Source: JBAJNN01 sp036881905 (GTDB lineage Bacteria > Pseudomonadota > Alphaproteobacteria > Rhizobiales > Im1). From it: DNA of 13,942 bases. A program made the position numbers and the translations under genes. The stretch spans positions 1-13,942 of the forward strand of contig JBAJNN010000041.1 in assembly GCA_036881905.1 (NCBI GenBank), read 5' to 3'. Positions within the stretch are counted from its first letter, which is position 1. Every line of letters begins with the position of its first letter. Below, in pieces: positions 6,163 through 13,942 of the stretch. The notes beneath the pieces are model-generated. The model worked only from the letters and a program-made list of their open reading frames with translations, did not search any database and had not been told where the DNA came from.

Positions 6163-7529
6163 ATCGGCAGATGCACAATTTTGTTATGGCCCGCAGCCGA
6201 GCACACTATAATGAAGGCTATATGCCGGGCTTCGGCAACGACTTCGAGACCGAGGCCGTCGAGGGCGCGCTGCCGATCGGGCAGAACTCGCCGCAGCGTT
6301 GTCCCTACGGGCTTTATGCCGAGCAATTGTCGGGTTCGCCCTTTACCGCGCCGCGCAAATCGAACAAGCGGTCCTGGCTCTATCGCATGCGCCCGAGCGT
6401 GTTGCATATTTCAGACATGGCGGCTTGCGAACTGGCCCATTGGCGCTCGGCGCCCACAACAGGAGAAAACGATCTGCCGCTCGCACCTTTGCGCTGGGAT
6501 CCCGCCCCTATTGCGGGCGATGCCGGAACCTTCCTTGAAGGTGTGCGCACCATTGCCACCGGCGGTTGCGTTTTGACCCAGACCGGTTACGCGATCCATA
6601 CCTATTCGGTGCGTCAAAGCATGGTCGATGACTATTTCTACAATGCCGACGGCGAAATGCTGATCGTGCCGGAAATCGGGGGCTTGCGATTTTTCACCGA
6701 GATGGGAGTCCTCGACGTCGCCCCGGGGGAAATCGTGGTGATTCCGCGCGGCATGAAGTTCAAGGCGCTGTTGAATGGCGACGAGGCGGCGCGCGGTTAC
6801 ATCTGCGAGAATTACGGCGCGCTCTTCACCCTGCCGGAACGCGGGCCGATCGGCGCCAACTGCCTTGCCAATTCGCGCGATTTTCTCTCGCCGATGGCGG
6901 CCTATGAGCAAAAGGACGGAACGGCCTGCCGTATGACCGTAAAATGGGGCGGCCGTTTTCATCGCTGCGAGATCGACCATTCGCCGCTCGATGTCGTTGC
7001 CTGGCACGGCAATTACGCGCCCTATAAATATAATCTGAAGTTTTATTCGCCGGTCGGACCGGTGCGCAACGACCATGCCGATCCCTCTATCTTTACCGTG
7101 CTCACCGCGCCTGGCGGCGATCCGGGAACCGCCAATGTCGATTTCGTGATTTTCCCGTCGCGCTGGCTGGTCGCCGAAGACAGCTTCCGGCCGCCATGGT
7201 ATCATATGAACGTCATGTCGGAGTTTATGGGTCTGATTGAGGGGGTCTACGACGCCAAGCCCGAGGGCTTCGTGCCCGGCGGCATGTCGATCCACAATAT
7301 GATGCTGCCCCACGGGCCGGATGCCGATGCCTTCTATGCCGCATCATTGAAAACCCTGAAACCGGAAAAGCTTGACAAAACCCTGGCCTTCATGTTCGAG
7401 ACCCGTTTCCCCCAGCAGGTTACGAAATACGCCGCCGGGCTTGACACCTTGCAGGTCGAATACCCCGATGTGTGGAAGCCACTGCGCAATCATTTCGATC
7501 CTGACCGGCGCCAATGGGACGGGCGGTGA
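6159..7529 (+). CDS. hmgA: Homogentisate 1,2-dioxygenase
   Basis: HmgA opens the ring of homogentisate to maleylacetoacetate using Fe(II) and O2. The 456-residue protein is of normal length and begins with GYMPGFGNDFETEA near residue 20, the conserved start of the family. The iron ligands are His349 and Glu355 (PWYHMNVMSEFMGLI) and His385 (NMMLPHGPDAD), matching human His335, Glu341 and His371. The start codon overlaps the hpd stop (ATGA), so the two are translationally coupled; an ATG a few codons later (6171 or 6186) is possible, since the first residues are less conserved. Followed 55 bases later by fahA. Highly certain. Confidence 0.97.
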   Translation: MNRQMHNFVMARSRAHYNEGYMPGFGNDFETEAVEGALPIGQNSPQRCPYGLYAEQLSGSPFTAPRKSNKRSWLYRMRPSVLHISDMAACELAHWRSAPTTGENDLPLAPLRWDPAPIAGDAGTFLEGVRTIATGGCVLTQTGYAIHTYSVRQSMVDDYFYNADGEMLIVPEIGGLRFFTEMGVLDVAPGEIVVIPRGMKFKALLNGDEAARGYICENYGALFTLPERGPIGANCLANSRDFLSPMAAYEQKDGTACRMTVKWGGRFHRCEIDHSPLDVVAWHGNYAPYKYNLKFYSPVGPVRNDHADPSIFTVLTAPGGDPGTANVDFVIFPSRWLVAEDSFRPPWYHMNVMSEFMGLIEGVYDAKPEGFVPGGMSIHNMMLPHGPDADAFYAASLKTLKPEKLDKTLAFMFETRFPQQVTKYAAGLDTLQVEYPDVWKPLRNHFDPDRRQWDGR

Positions 7530-7584
7530 CTTTCGCGCCGCCCGCTGCCCCGCCGCTTTGATCCAACACCTTAAAGGATGCTCC

Positions 7585-8880
7585 ATGACCACTCTCAATC
7601 AAACTCACCATCCGGCGCGCAAGAGTTGGGTGGGGGGCGCCAATGTGCCCGACAATGATTTCCCCATCCAGAATCTGCCTTGGGGCGTGTTTTCGCATGG
7701 CGACGCCAAGCGTCGCGTCGGCGTAGCTATCGGAAAGCATATCCTTGACCTCACCGCGGCCGAAGCCGCCGGTCTCCTGACGCCGTGCGGGACGCGGCGG
7801 GTGTTCGACACCGGCAGCCTCAATGCCTTCATGGCCTTGCCGCAAGCGGTGTGGTCGCAGACCCGCGCAAAAATCGCCGATCTGCTCGACGCCGCCGCCG
7901 GCCCCCGCGACGATCTCATTCTGGTCGCGCAAGCGGAAGCCACGCTGCATCTGCCGTTTTTCGTGCGCGGCTACACCGACTTTTACGCTTCCAGAGAGCA
8001 TGCCACCAATGTCGGCTCGATGTGTCGCGATCCGGAAAACGCGCTGATGCCGAACTGGTTGCATATTCCCATCGGCTATAATGGCCGCGCCTCGACGGTC
8101 GTTGTCTCCGGAACCGATATCCGCCGCCCGCTCGGACAGCTTAAAGGCCCGCAAGAGGATGCGCCGCATCTTGGCGCTTCGCGCAAGCTCGATCTTGAAC
8201 TGGAGCTCGGAGCGGTTGTGGGAACGCCATCGACCATGGGCCGGCCGATCGCCACCGCGCAGGCTTATGACATGATTTTCGGCTATGTGCTGTTGAACGA
8301 CTGGTCGGCGCGCGATATTCAGGTTTGGGAATATCAGCCGCTAGGCCCGTTTCAGTCCAAGGCGTTCGCCACCTCGATCAGCCCGTGGATCGTGACCCGC
8401 GAGGCGCTTGAACCTTTCCGCGCGCCGACGCCGGAACGGGTGAAACCACTTCTGCCGTATCTCGAAGAGACGACGGCCAATAATTTCGACATTCATCTCG
8501 AAATCGATATGGCTCCAGCGGGCAAGTCGCCAACCACCATCAGCCGCACCAATTATCGTGACATGTATTATTCGCCGGCTCAGCAACTGACGCATCACGC
8601 GCTGTCCGGCTGTGCGATGGAGACCGGCGATCTTCTGGGCTCCGGCACCGTCTCCGGAGCGGAGAAGGGCAGTTTCGGTTCGCTGCTCGAACTCACCTGG
8701 AACGGTCGCGACCCTTTGTCGATCGGCGGCGAGACGCGCAGTTTCATCGAAGATGGCGATACGCTGACCTTGCGCGGCCATTGCCGGGGAGACTACAGAA
8801 TCGGATTAGGCCAATGCGTCGGGACCATTCTTCCGGCATTGCACCCCTCGCAACTCATGGGGGCGAGGCAAGAGGCATGA
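7585..8880 (+). CDS. fahA: Fumarylacetoacetase
   Basis: This enzyme hydrolyses fumarylacetoacetate to fumarate and acetoacetate, the final step of the pathway. It has 431 residues, close to mammalian FAH. Metal ligands and active-site residues seen are Asp132 and His139 (YTDFYASREHATNVG), Glu205 and Glu207 (KLDLELELG) and Asp239 (LLNDWSARDIQVWEY), equal to mouse Asp126, His133, Glu199, Glu201 and Asp233. The PNWLHIPIGYNGRAS and KAFATSISPWIV blocks are also diagnostic. The frame is open further upstream (to 7372), but AAGGA at 7574-7578, six bases ahead of the ATG at 7585, and the family N-terminus decide for 7585. The stop codon overlaps the next gene's start (ATGA). Its true substrate needs maleylacetoacetate isomerase, which is not encoded in this operon. 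Confidence 0.97.
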   Translation: MTTLNQTHHPARKSWVGGANVPDNDFPIQNLPWGVFSHGDAKRRVGVAIGKHILDLTAAEAAGLLTPCGTRRVFDTGSLNAFMALPQAVWSQTRAKIADLLDAAAGPRDDLILVAQAEATLHLPFFVRGYTDFYASREHATNVGSMCRDPENALMPNWLHIPIGYNGRASTVVVSGTDIRRPLGQLKGPQEDAPHLGASRKLDLELELGAVVGTPSTMGRPIATAQAYDMIFGYVLLNDWSARDIQVWEYQPLGPFQSKAFATSISPWIVTREALEPFRAPTPERVKPLLPYLEETTANNFDIHLEIDMAPAGKSPTTISRTNYRDMYYSPAQQLTHHALSGCAMETGDLLGSGTVSGAEKGSFGSLLELTWNGRDPLSIGGETRSFIEDGDTLTLRGHCRGDYRIGLGQCVGTILPALHPSQLMGARQEA

Positions 8881-10064
8881 TCGAATCCGCCATTGTCGCC
8901 GGCGCCGGTCTGGGCGGGCTGACCGCCGCTGTGGCGCTTGCCCGTAAGGGTATACATGTTGACGTCTATGAGCAGGCGGGCCAGCCTGGCGAGGTCGGGG
9001 CCGGCATTCAACTCAGCCCCAACGCCATGAAAATCCTGATGCAGCTTGGGCTTGGCGAAAAAGTCGCCGAGGCCGGGTCCGAGCCGCATTCGGCGCTGAT
9101 CCGCCACTACCGGACCGGTCGAACCTACCTCGATCTGCCGCTTAAAGCGGCGTGCCGGAGACATTACGGCGCCCCTTGGTTCACGATCCATCGCGCCGAC
9201 CTCCATGCCATCCTTGTCGAGGCGGCGCGCGGGCAGGGTGTCAGGGTTCATTTCGGTCATATGGCGACGGGATATGCGCAGGATCATTCGGGCATAAGGC
9301 TGATTTTCGCCAGTGAAAAATCGGCAAAAGCCGATATTCTCATCGCAAGCGACGGGATCGAATCGACAATCCGCGGGCAAATGCTCAGAACCGAAGCTCC
9401 CGACTTCACCGGACATGTCGTCTGGCGCGGCGTGATTGCGGCGGACCGGTTGGCCCCCGGGTCGATCGATCCCGCAGTGACGGTCTGGGTCGGCCCCCGT
9501 CGTCATATGGTGGCGTATCCTCTTCGCGGCGGAAAGCTGGTGAATGTCGTGGCCGTCGAGGAGCGTCGCAGTTGGCGTGATGAAAGCCGGGTTCAAAAAG
9601 GCAATGTCGGTGAATTGCGCGCCGCTTTCGGCCATTGGCATTCGACAGTGCGCGCGCTGGCCGAGGCGATCGATGAAACAACCCTGTGGCCGCTGTTCGA
9701 CCGGCGGGCCTTACCGCGCTGGAGCGATGGACGCGCGGTTCTCATCGGCGATGCCTGCCATCCGATGGTGCCGTTCATGGCGCAGGGCGCGGCCATGGCG
9801 ATCGAGGATGCCGAGGCTTTAATCCGGGCCGTGGCCGCGCATCGCTCGGTTGAAATGGCGTTTCAGGCTTACGAAACCCGCCGCAAACCGCGCGCGACCA
9901 TGCTGCAAACCCTGTCGCGCGCCAATGCCGGAGTGTTTCATTTCACCGGAGGGGTGAGTGATATTGCAATTTGCGCCGCGCTGCGGCTCGCCTCATTCCT
10001 GCCGCATGGCCGTGTATTCAAACCCATGGATATGGTCTATGGCTACGATCCTGCCGGGATTTGA
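8877..10064 (+). CDS. FAD-dependent monooxygenase (salicylate/3-hydroxybenzoate hydroxylase-like)
   Basis: A class A flavoprotein monooxygenase of 395 residues that uses NAD(P)H and O2 to hydroxylate an aromatic or similar ring. Features: the FAD-binding GAGLGG (9-14), the DG motif ILIASDG (154-160), and the GD motif VLIGDACHPMVPFMAQGAAMAIEDA region (288-312) that holds the FAD ribityl chain. No signal peptide or membrane segment. The start at 8877 overlaps the fahA stop (ATGA); the frame is open further upstream but only inside fahA. Salicylate 1-hydroxylase, 3-hydroxybenzoate 6-hydroxylase and 6-hydroxynicotinate 3-monooxygenase all share this architecture, so the substrate cannot be read from sequence. 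Its place, tightly coupled in a homogentisate operon, suggests an aromatic acid feeding or side-branching the pathway. It occupies the position where maiA is often found but cannot do that reaction. Confidence 0.85.
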   Translation: MIESAIVAGAGLGGLTAAVALARKGIHVDVYEQAGQPGEVGAGIQLSPNAMKILMQLGLGEKVAEAGSEPHSALIRHYRTGRTYLDLPLKAACRRHYGAPWFTIHRADLHAILVEAARGQGVRVHFGHMATGYAQDHSGIRLIFASEKSAKADILIASDGIESTIRGQMLRTEAPDFTGHVVWRGVIAADRLAPGSIDPAVTVWVGPRRHMVAYPLRGGKLVNVVAVEERRSWRDESRVQKGNVGELRAAFGHWHSTVRALAEAIDETTLWPLFDRRALPRWSDGRAVLIGDACHPMVPFMAQGAAMAIEDAEALIRAVAAHRSVEMAFQAYETRRKPRATMLQTLSRANAGVFHFTGGVSDIAICAALRLASFLPHGRVFKPMDMVYGYDPAGI

Positions 10065-10118
10065 CCGGCCGAAGCGATAAATCATGAGTTCATGGATGCT
10101 AAACGGAGGAGGACAGCA

Positions 10119-11942
10119 ATGTCTGATGATTTTGCCGGACATCATGACAGGAAAGACCGAAAAGAGCGGCTTGAGCAGTTGCGTGCGGCCCTTGTTGGTG
10201 CGGGCGTCGATGGCTTCATCATTCCCCATGCCGATGAGTATCAGGGTGAGTGTCTTGCGCCTTGTGCGGAACGGTTGCGGTGGGTGACCGGTTTTTCCGG
10301 CTCGGCTGGGGTCGCCGTGGTTTTGACCGATGCGGCCGCGTTGTTCGTCGATGGACGCTACACCATTCAGGCGCGCCAACAGGTCGATAGAGAGTTTTTC
10401 ACCCTTTACGATATTATCGAACACCCCCCGGCAGGCTGGTGCGAAGCCCATCTCGGGCCGGGCTGGAAACTGGCCTATGATCCCTGGCTTCACACCGGCG
10501 TCCAGGTCAAAGACCTCAAGGCGGCCTGCGAAGCCGTCGGGGCGAGGTTTGTCGCTCTGGAGCGTAATCCCGTCGATGAATTATGGCATGACCGACCGGC
10601 CCCTCCCTCGGCAATGGCCATGCCCCATCCGGTCGAATTCGCCGGACAATCGGCCGCAGAGAAAATGGCCATGCTTAGCCAAAGCCTTGAAAAAGCCAAG
10701 GCCGATGCTGCGGTGTTGACTTTGAGCGATTCGATCGCCTGGGCCTTCAATATCCGCGGCGTGGATATTGCCCATATACCGGTCGTTTTAAGCTATGCTA
10801 TCATCAGGCGCGAGGGTCGTCCCACGCTGTTCATTGCGCCGGAAAAGCTTCGAAAAGAGGTCCGTTTTCATCTGGAGCCGTTTGCCGATCTTGCAACGCC
10901 CAATCGCTTCGAGGCCGACCTGAAAGCTCTCGGTGGGCGCAAAGCGCGGGTTTTGGTCGATTCCACCTTTACCCCGGCGCGGGTGGAAGAGCTGCTCGCC
11001 AATGCCGGGGCAGGGATCGTTGCGGGTCGGGATCCGTGCCTTTTACCCAAGGCGCGCAAAAATTCCGTCGAGATCGAGGGCGCTCGCCGGGCGCATCTGC
11101 GCGATGGCGAGGCCATGGCCCGCTTTCTCGCTTGGCTCGATCGCGAGGCCCCATCGGGGGGAGTCGATGAAATATCCGCGGCGGAACGACTGAAGTCCTT
11201 GCGCGAGCAAAGCGGCGAATTGGTGGATGTGAGCTTTGCGACCATCTCGGCGAGCGGCCCCCATGCGGCCATGCCGCATTATCAGGCGAGCCCGGCTTCC
11301 AACCGGCCGCTCAAATCCGGCGAAATTTATCTGATCGACTCCGGCGGACAATATCGCGACGCCACCACCGACATTACCCGCACACTGATTATAGGCGGAC
11401 AGGCGACGCCGCCGATGCGCGATCGGTTTACCCGGGTTCTCAAAGGCCATATCGCGCTTTCCATGGCGCGGTTTCCCGCCGGCACATCGGGGGCGCAACT
11501 CGATTGTCTGGCGCGTATCGCCTTGTGGCGGGCCGGTCTTGATTTCAATCATGGCGCCGGCCATGGTGTCGGCAGTTTTCTTTCGGTTCACGAAGGCCCG
11601 GCGCGCATCGCCAAAACCGGTCATGTGCCGCTTGAGCCGGGCATGATCCTGTCCAACGAGCCCGGTTATTACGCCGAAGGCCAGTATGGCATCCGCATCG
11701 AAAATCTGCTGCTTGTCGGCGAGGCCGAGGCCATACAAGGCGGGGACGCCAAGATGCACGGTTTCGAGATGCTGTCCTTCACGCCGATCGATCTTCGGCT
11801 GGTGGAGCCGTCATTGCTCGACCCTCGGGAGGTTGACTGGCTTAATGATTATCACGCCGAAGTGCGCCGACGCATCGCGCCGCGTCTTGATGGGGATGCG
11901 CTGGCCTGGCTCGAAAGCACGACCGAACCGCTTGCGCCGTAA
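10119..11942 (+). CDS. pepP: Xaa-Pro aminopeptidase (aminopeptidase P, M24B)
   Basis: A cytoplasmic dimetal peptidase that removes an N-terminal residue preceding proline. The 607 residues match the long, three-domain form (as in eukaryotic XPNPEP1), with two creatinase-like N-terminal domains and a C-terminal pita-bread catalytic domain. Metal ligands are Asp407 and Asp418 (YLIDSGGQYRDATTD), His482 (HGAGHGVGSFLSVHEGP), Glu514 (LSNEPGYY) and Glu528 (YGIRIENL). The ATG at 10119 has GGAGGAGGA (10105-10113) just upstream; nine further codons are open but include no better start. It is the last gene of the hpd operon, 54 bases after the monooxygenase, followed by an intrinsic terminator. A link to amino-acid supply for tyrosine degradation is plausible but inferred. 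Confidence 0.93.
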   Translation: MSDDFAGHHDRKDRKERLEQLRAALVGAGVDGFIIPHADEYQGECLAPCAERLRWVTGFSGSAGVAVVLTDAAALFVDGRYTIQARQQVDREFFTLYDIIEHPPAGWCEAHLGPGWKLAYDPWLHTGVQVKDLKAACEAVGARFVALERNPVDELWHDRPAPPSAMAMPHPVEFAGQSAAEKMAMLSQSLEKAKADAAVLTLSDSIAWAFNIRGVDIAHIPVVLSYAIIRREGRPTLFIAPEKLRKEVRFHLEPFADLATPNRFEADLKALGGRKARVLVDSTFTPARVEELLANAGAGIVAGRDPCLLPKARKNSVEIEGARRAHLRDGEAMARFLAWLDREAPSGGVDEISAAERLKSLREQSGELVDVSFATISASGPHAAMPHYQASPASNRPLKSGEIYLIDSGGQYRDATTDITRTLIIGGQATPPMRDRFTRVLKGHIALSMARFPAGTSGAQLDCLARIALWRAGLDFNHGAGHGVGSFLSVHEGPARIAKTGHVPLEPGMILSNEPGYYAEGQYGIRIENLLLVGEAEAIQGGDAKMHGFEMLSFTPIDLRLVEPSLLDPREVDWLNDYHAEVRRRIAPRLDGDALAWLESTTEPLAP

Positions 11943-11977
11943 AAGTGTTCTCTCATTGTTGTCGATAATGCGCCATC

Positions 11978-12012
11978 GCGGCTTGGAGCGCCTATAGTCA
12001 GCCGCCTTTTTT
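11978..12012 (+). terminator. Intrinsic terminator of the hpd-pepP operon
   Basis: GCGGCT (11978-11983) pairs with AGCCGC (12000-12005), then C and six T follow (12007-12012). The 16-base loop is long, but the stem plus T-run, 35 bases after the pepP stop, fits a terminator between the plus-strand operon and the convergent ABC transporter genes. Confidence 0.55.
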
Positions 12013-12038
12013 CGCGCAGGGCGCGCACCGCAAGGGTG

Positions 12039-12869
12039 TCAATATTGATAGACGAGGGCGCGGGATTTGGAAATACGCGCCGCGATCGTTACGGCCACAA
12101 CTCCCAAAGCCAACCACACCGTCGCAGGCGCGGCGGCAAGAAGGATGGTAGACAAGCCGGCTCTTCCGCCATCGACAATAAGGCCAAGCGAGGCGAATCC
12201 GGGAAGCACATAGGTGACAGAAAACCCCGAAGCGCCAAAGCCAAGAAAAACCGGCAACAACATCATCTGAAGCAAGGATTCCGTCTGGCCGATACTCTTG
12301 AACACGATCGTAGCCGCTCCGATGATCAACCCTACGCCGATGGCCGCCACGACAGTTGGAATCATTGCCAGCAGAATCAGCCATAGAAACGAACTGATCT
12401 CACTATAAATCAGCATCAGCACAACGGCGAGGATCAAATCAGCAAGAATGATGACGAACATTGACACGATGGCCTCCACCAAAAAGATGAAGGCGGGAGG
12501 GAATGCCGACATCCAGATGATTTCCATGAATCCAGACGTGGTTCTACCCTCTATATCGCGTCCTACGCTGCCAAAGCCGCCGATCAAGGTTGACCACAGA
12601 ACAAACCGGGCCAAAAGCTCAGGGTCGGTCTTATGCGCGGCCCCTGGAGCGTCGGAAACCCAAATGGCCATTTCCAGGAAACCGGTAAACAGCAGAGACA
12701 GAACGATAATACCAACCAACAATCCAATGGGGTAACGAATAATAAGAATTGATGATGTCTTGAATTCAAGAAAGCAAAAGCAGATGGCCGATTTGAAAAA
12801 ATTTTCCTTTTTGACGGACACGTTTCCCAATCCCCGAATATCGGTGCCTTTAGGATCAGGAGCGTTCAA
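12039..12869 (-). CDS. ABC-2-type transporter permease
   Basis: A 276-residue integral membrane protein with about six hydrophobic segments: around residues 46-67, 84-99 (weaker), 124-148, 153-176, 195-218 and 240-262. A short polar N-terminus is followed by long stretches such as IGLLVGIIVLSLLFTGFLE and MIPTVVAAIGVGLIIGAAT. This, together with the ATPase gene immediately upstream, fits the membrane half of an export-type (ABC-2) transporter. Its first codons overlap the end of the ATPase gene by 14 bases, so the two are coupled. No permease-specific motif identifies the cargo. Codon and base use is more AT-rich than in the neighbouring pepP. As a half-size permease it would work as a dimer. 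The assignment to ABC-2 rests on context and hydropathy, not on a diagnostic motif. Confidence 0.75.
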   Translation of the reverse strand: MNAPDPKGTDIRGLGNVSVKKENFFKSAICFCFLEFKTSSILIIRYPIGLLVGIIVLSLLFTGFLEMAIWVSDAPGAAHKTDPELLARFVLWSTLIGGFGSVGRDIEGRTTSGFMEIIWMSAFPPAFIFLVEAIVSMFVIILADLILAVVLMLIYSEISSFLWLILLAMIPTVVAAIGVGLIIGAATIVFKSIGQTESLLQMMLLPVFLGFGASGFSVTYVLPGFASLGLIVDGGRAGLSTILLAAAPATVWLALGVVAVTIAARISKSRALVYQY

Positions 12870-13647
12870 TCTCGATTCCTCCCGGAGATATATTTTCTAT
12901 AGTATCGAGATGGCTTTTCATAAATGCGACCAACTCATTTTTTTGAACGATATGATCGGAACCGTCGTGCAGAGAGACGTTAAAACCGCGGGTGAGCGTG
13001 GCCGAGGTCTTATCATACCGGACGAAGACATGTTCGGCCGTCCCGGCGTTCTTGTCCCCAGCATAAATTTTTTCACACACCGTCTGGATCAGTGTGAGAT
13101 TATGACTTGAAATCAGGACGGAGACACCGCGCGCCATCGCTTCGGCCATCGTTTGCCGCACCAATTGCTCCCCATTCATGTCCAAACCGTTCGTCGGTTC
13201 ATCGAGAACGATCGATCTGACCGACGGGCAGGCCATGATCACCGCCATGACAAGTCTGGTTTTTTGCCCTTTCGAGAGTTTGCCGATGAAAGAATTTTTT
13301 CGCTCCGCCAGCCCGACACGATCCAGACAATCGCCGATTGCACTTTTGCCCACGGTTTCCATTGCAAACAGTGCGGCGAGATATTGGATATTCTCATGCG
13401 GCAGCAACCGATGCTTGAGTTGACGCTCGATATCGGTGAAAGCGATCAAAGGCCGGTCAATCGCGACACAACCGGCATCGATTTGGATCACCCCGGCGGC
13501 AATCCGCAAAAGCGTCGTCTTTCCGACGCCATTCGGCCCGATAAGCCCGGCGCAACCGCCATCGGCAACGGTAATGTCGGGTGCTGCAACGATTGTCGTT
13601 TTTCCCCGGTGCGAGAGTTTCTTTCTTATATTTTCAAGCCGGATCAT
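12856..13647 (-). CDS. ABC transporter ATP-binding protein
   Basis: A 263-residue nucleotide-binding subunit that powers transport by the permease encoded next to it. Motifs in order: Walker A GPNGVGKTT (37-45), signature LSKGQ (124-128, an SKGQ version of LSGGQ seen in exporter ATPases), Walker B SIVLDEP (145-151, catalytic Glu150) and the H-loop SSH (His182). A C-terminal part of about 60 residues follows the core. The start codon overlaps the stop codon of the upstream peptidase-like gene (ATGA), and its end overlaps the permease start. Export of a peptide or other small product is a reasonable guess from the ABC-2-like architecture, but the cargo is unknown. Confidence 0.92.
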   Translation of the reverse strand: MIRLENIRKKLSHRGKTTIVAAPDITVADGGCAGLIGPNGVGKTTLLRIAAGVIQIDAGCVAIDRPLIAFTDIERQLKHRLLPHENIQYLAALFAMETVGKSAIGDCLDRVGLAERKNSFIGKLSKGQKTRLVMAVIMACPSVRSIVLDEPTNGLDMNGEQLVRQTMAEAMARGVSVLISSHNLTLIQTVCEKIYAGDKNAGTAEHVFVRYDKTSATLTRGFNVSLHDGSDHIVQKNELVAFMKSHLDTIENISPGGIEIERS

Positions 13648-13942
13648 TCACGCACCTTGAAAAATGAATCATATGAGTCCTGGCTTGGACACATAAAATC
13701 GACATGCGCACAGCGCGAGCCGTCGCCAAGACCGACGTGAAAGCCCAAGGCGGATTCGTTGACCGGAGAATTGTAACGCCAATCTAGCGAAGACGGAACG
13801 GCGCCGGCATTGGTGCCGAGGGCAAGTTCAATAAGGTTATTCGCCAAAAGAGCATCCATCTCCCGCATGAATATGTCACTCACGTCATTTCCCGATCGCG
13901 TGCGGATGGCAACCACCCGTGAGTGGCCGATGGTCAGTTCAA
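13644..13942 (-). CDS. M29 aminopeptidase-like metalloprotein, C-terminal part (start outside window)
   Basis: The frame is open to the window edge and shows the last 98 residues. They match the end of the M29 (AmpS/aminopeptidase II) fold. There is IELALGTNAGAV (family: E-x-G-x-GTN), then NESALGFHVGLGDGS (family: E-x-x-x-G-x-x-H-x-A-x-G-D), and AHVDFMCPS carrying the H-x-D pair. The Glu, His, His and Asp that bind the two metals in characterised M29 enzymes are thus all kept. The same fold is used by the NicX dioxygenase, so a peptidase activity is likely but not certain. A GTG at 13914-13916 is only an internal codon; the real start is further right. The stop codon overlaps the ABC ATPase start, so an operon runs in from outside the window. 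A peptidase with an exporter suggests processing of a peptide product. Confidence 0.6.
   Translation of the reverse strand, partial: ELTIGHSRVVAIRTRSGNDVSDIFMREMDALLANNLIELALGTNAGAVPSSLDWRYNSPVNESALGFHVGLGDGSRCAHVDFMCPSQDSYDSFFKVRE

Noticed and set aside
6411..7313. Minus-strand open frame of 300 codons inside hmgA
   Set aside because: It is the reverse shadow of a secure homogentisate dioxygenase gene with GC-rich codons, and has no protein-like features of its own.

Overview
The window looks like a chromosomal segment of an alphaproteobacterium-like organism. This is inferred from the style of the tyrosine-degradation genes and the GC-rich central coding; no rRNA or other marker gene is present to confirm it. 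The outer parts (about 1-3000 and 12000-13942) are visibly more AT-rich than the GC-rich centre. The left edge carries the tail of an IS481-type transposase, so the left part may be an acquired island.

Layout. (1) 1-145: 3' remnant of an IS481-like transposase. (2) 146-411: non-coding, with a perfect 32-bp palindrome and a possible promoter. (3) 412-1649: MFS exporter broken by one frameshift. (4) 1818-3017: a 24-codon peptide gene with a good ribosome binding site, then a perfect 10-bp-stem intrinsic terminator, then a SagB/ThcOx-type flavin dehydrogenase. This looks like a very small ribosomally made, post-translationally modified peptide (RiPP) locus: precursor, oxidoreductase and (broken) exporter. 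It is the most novel part of the window. (5) 4781-3201, minus strand: bioY (broken by two frameshifts, one a 5-bp tandem duplication) and an intact bioB. (6) 5050-11942, plus strand: a compact tyrosine/homogentisate operon with hpd, hmgA, fahA, an FAD-dependent aromatic-type monooxygenase and a prolyl aminopeptidase. It starts from a promoter with nested inverted repeats and ends at an intrinsic terminator. (7) 13942-12039, minus strand: the last 98 residues of an M29-aminopeptidase-like metalloprotein, then an ABC ATPase and an ABC-2 permease, all overlapping. The start of this operon lies beyond the window.

How the genes work together. HPPD turns 4-hydroxyphenylpyruvate into homogentisate, HmgA opens the ring to maleylacetoacetate, and FahA hydrolyses fumarylacetoacetate to fumarate and acetoacetate. 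The isomerase linking the last two steps (maiA) is not here. BioY (import) and BioB (last synthesis step) both concern biotin supply, and the bioY damage would remove the import branch if real. The peptide/SagB pair and the peptidase/ABC-transporter operon lie about 9 kb apart. They could be parts of one peptide-natural-product system or be unrelated; the window cannot decide this.
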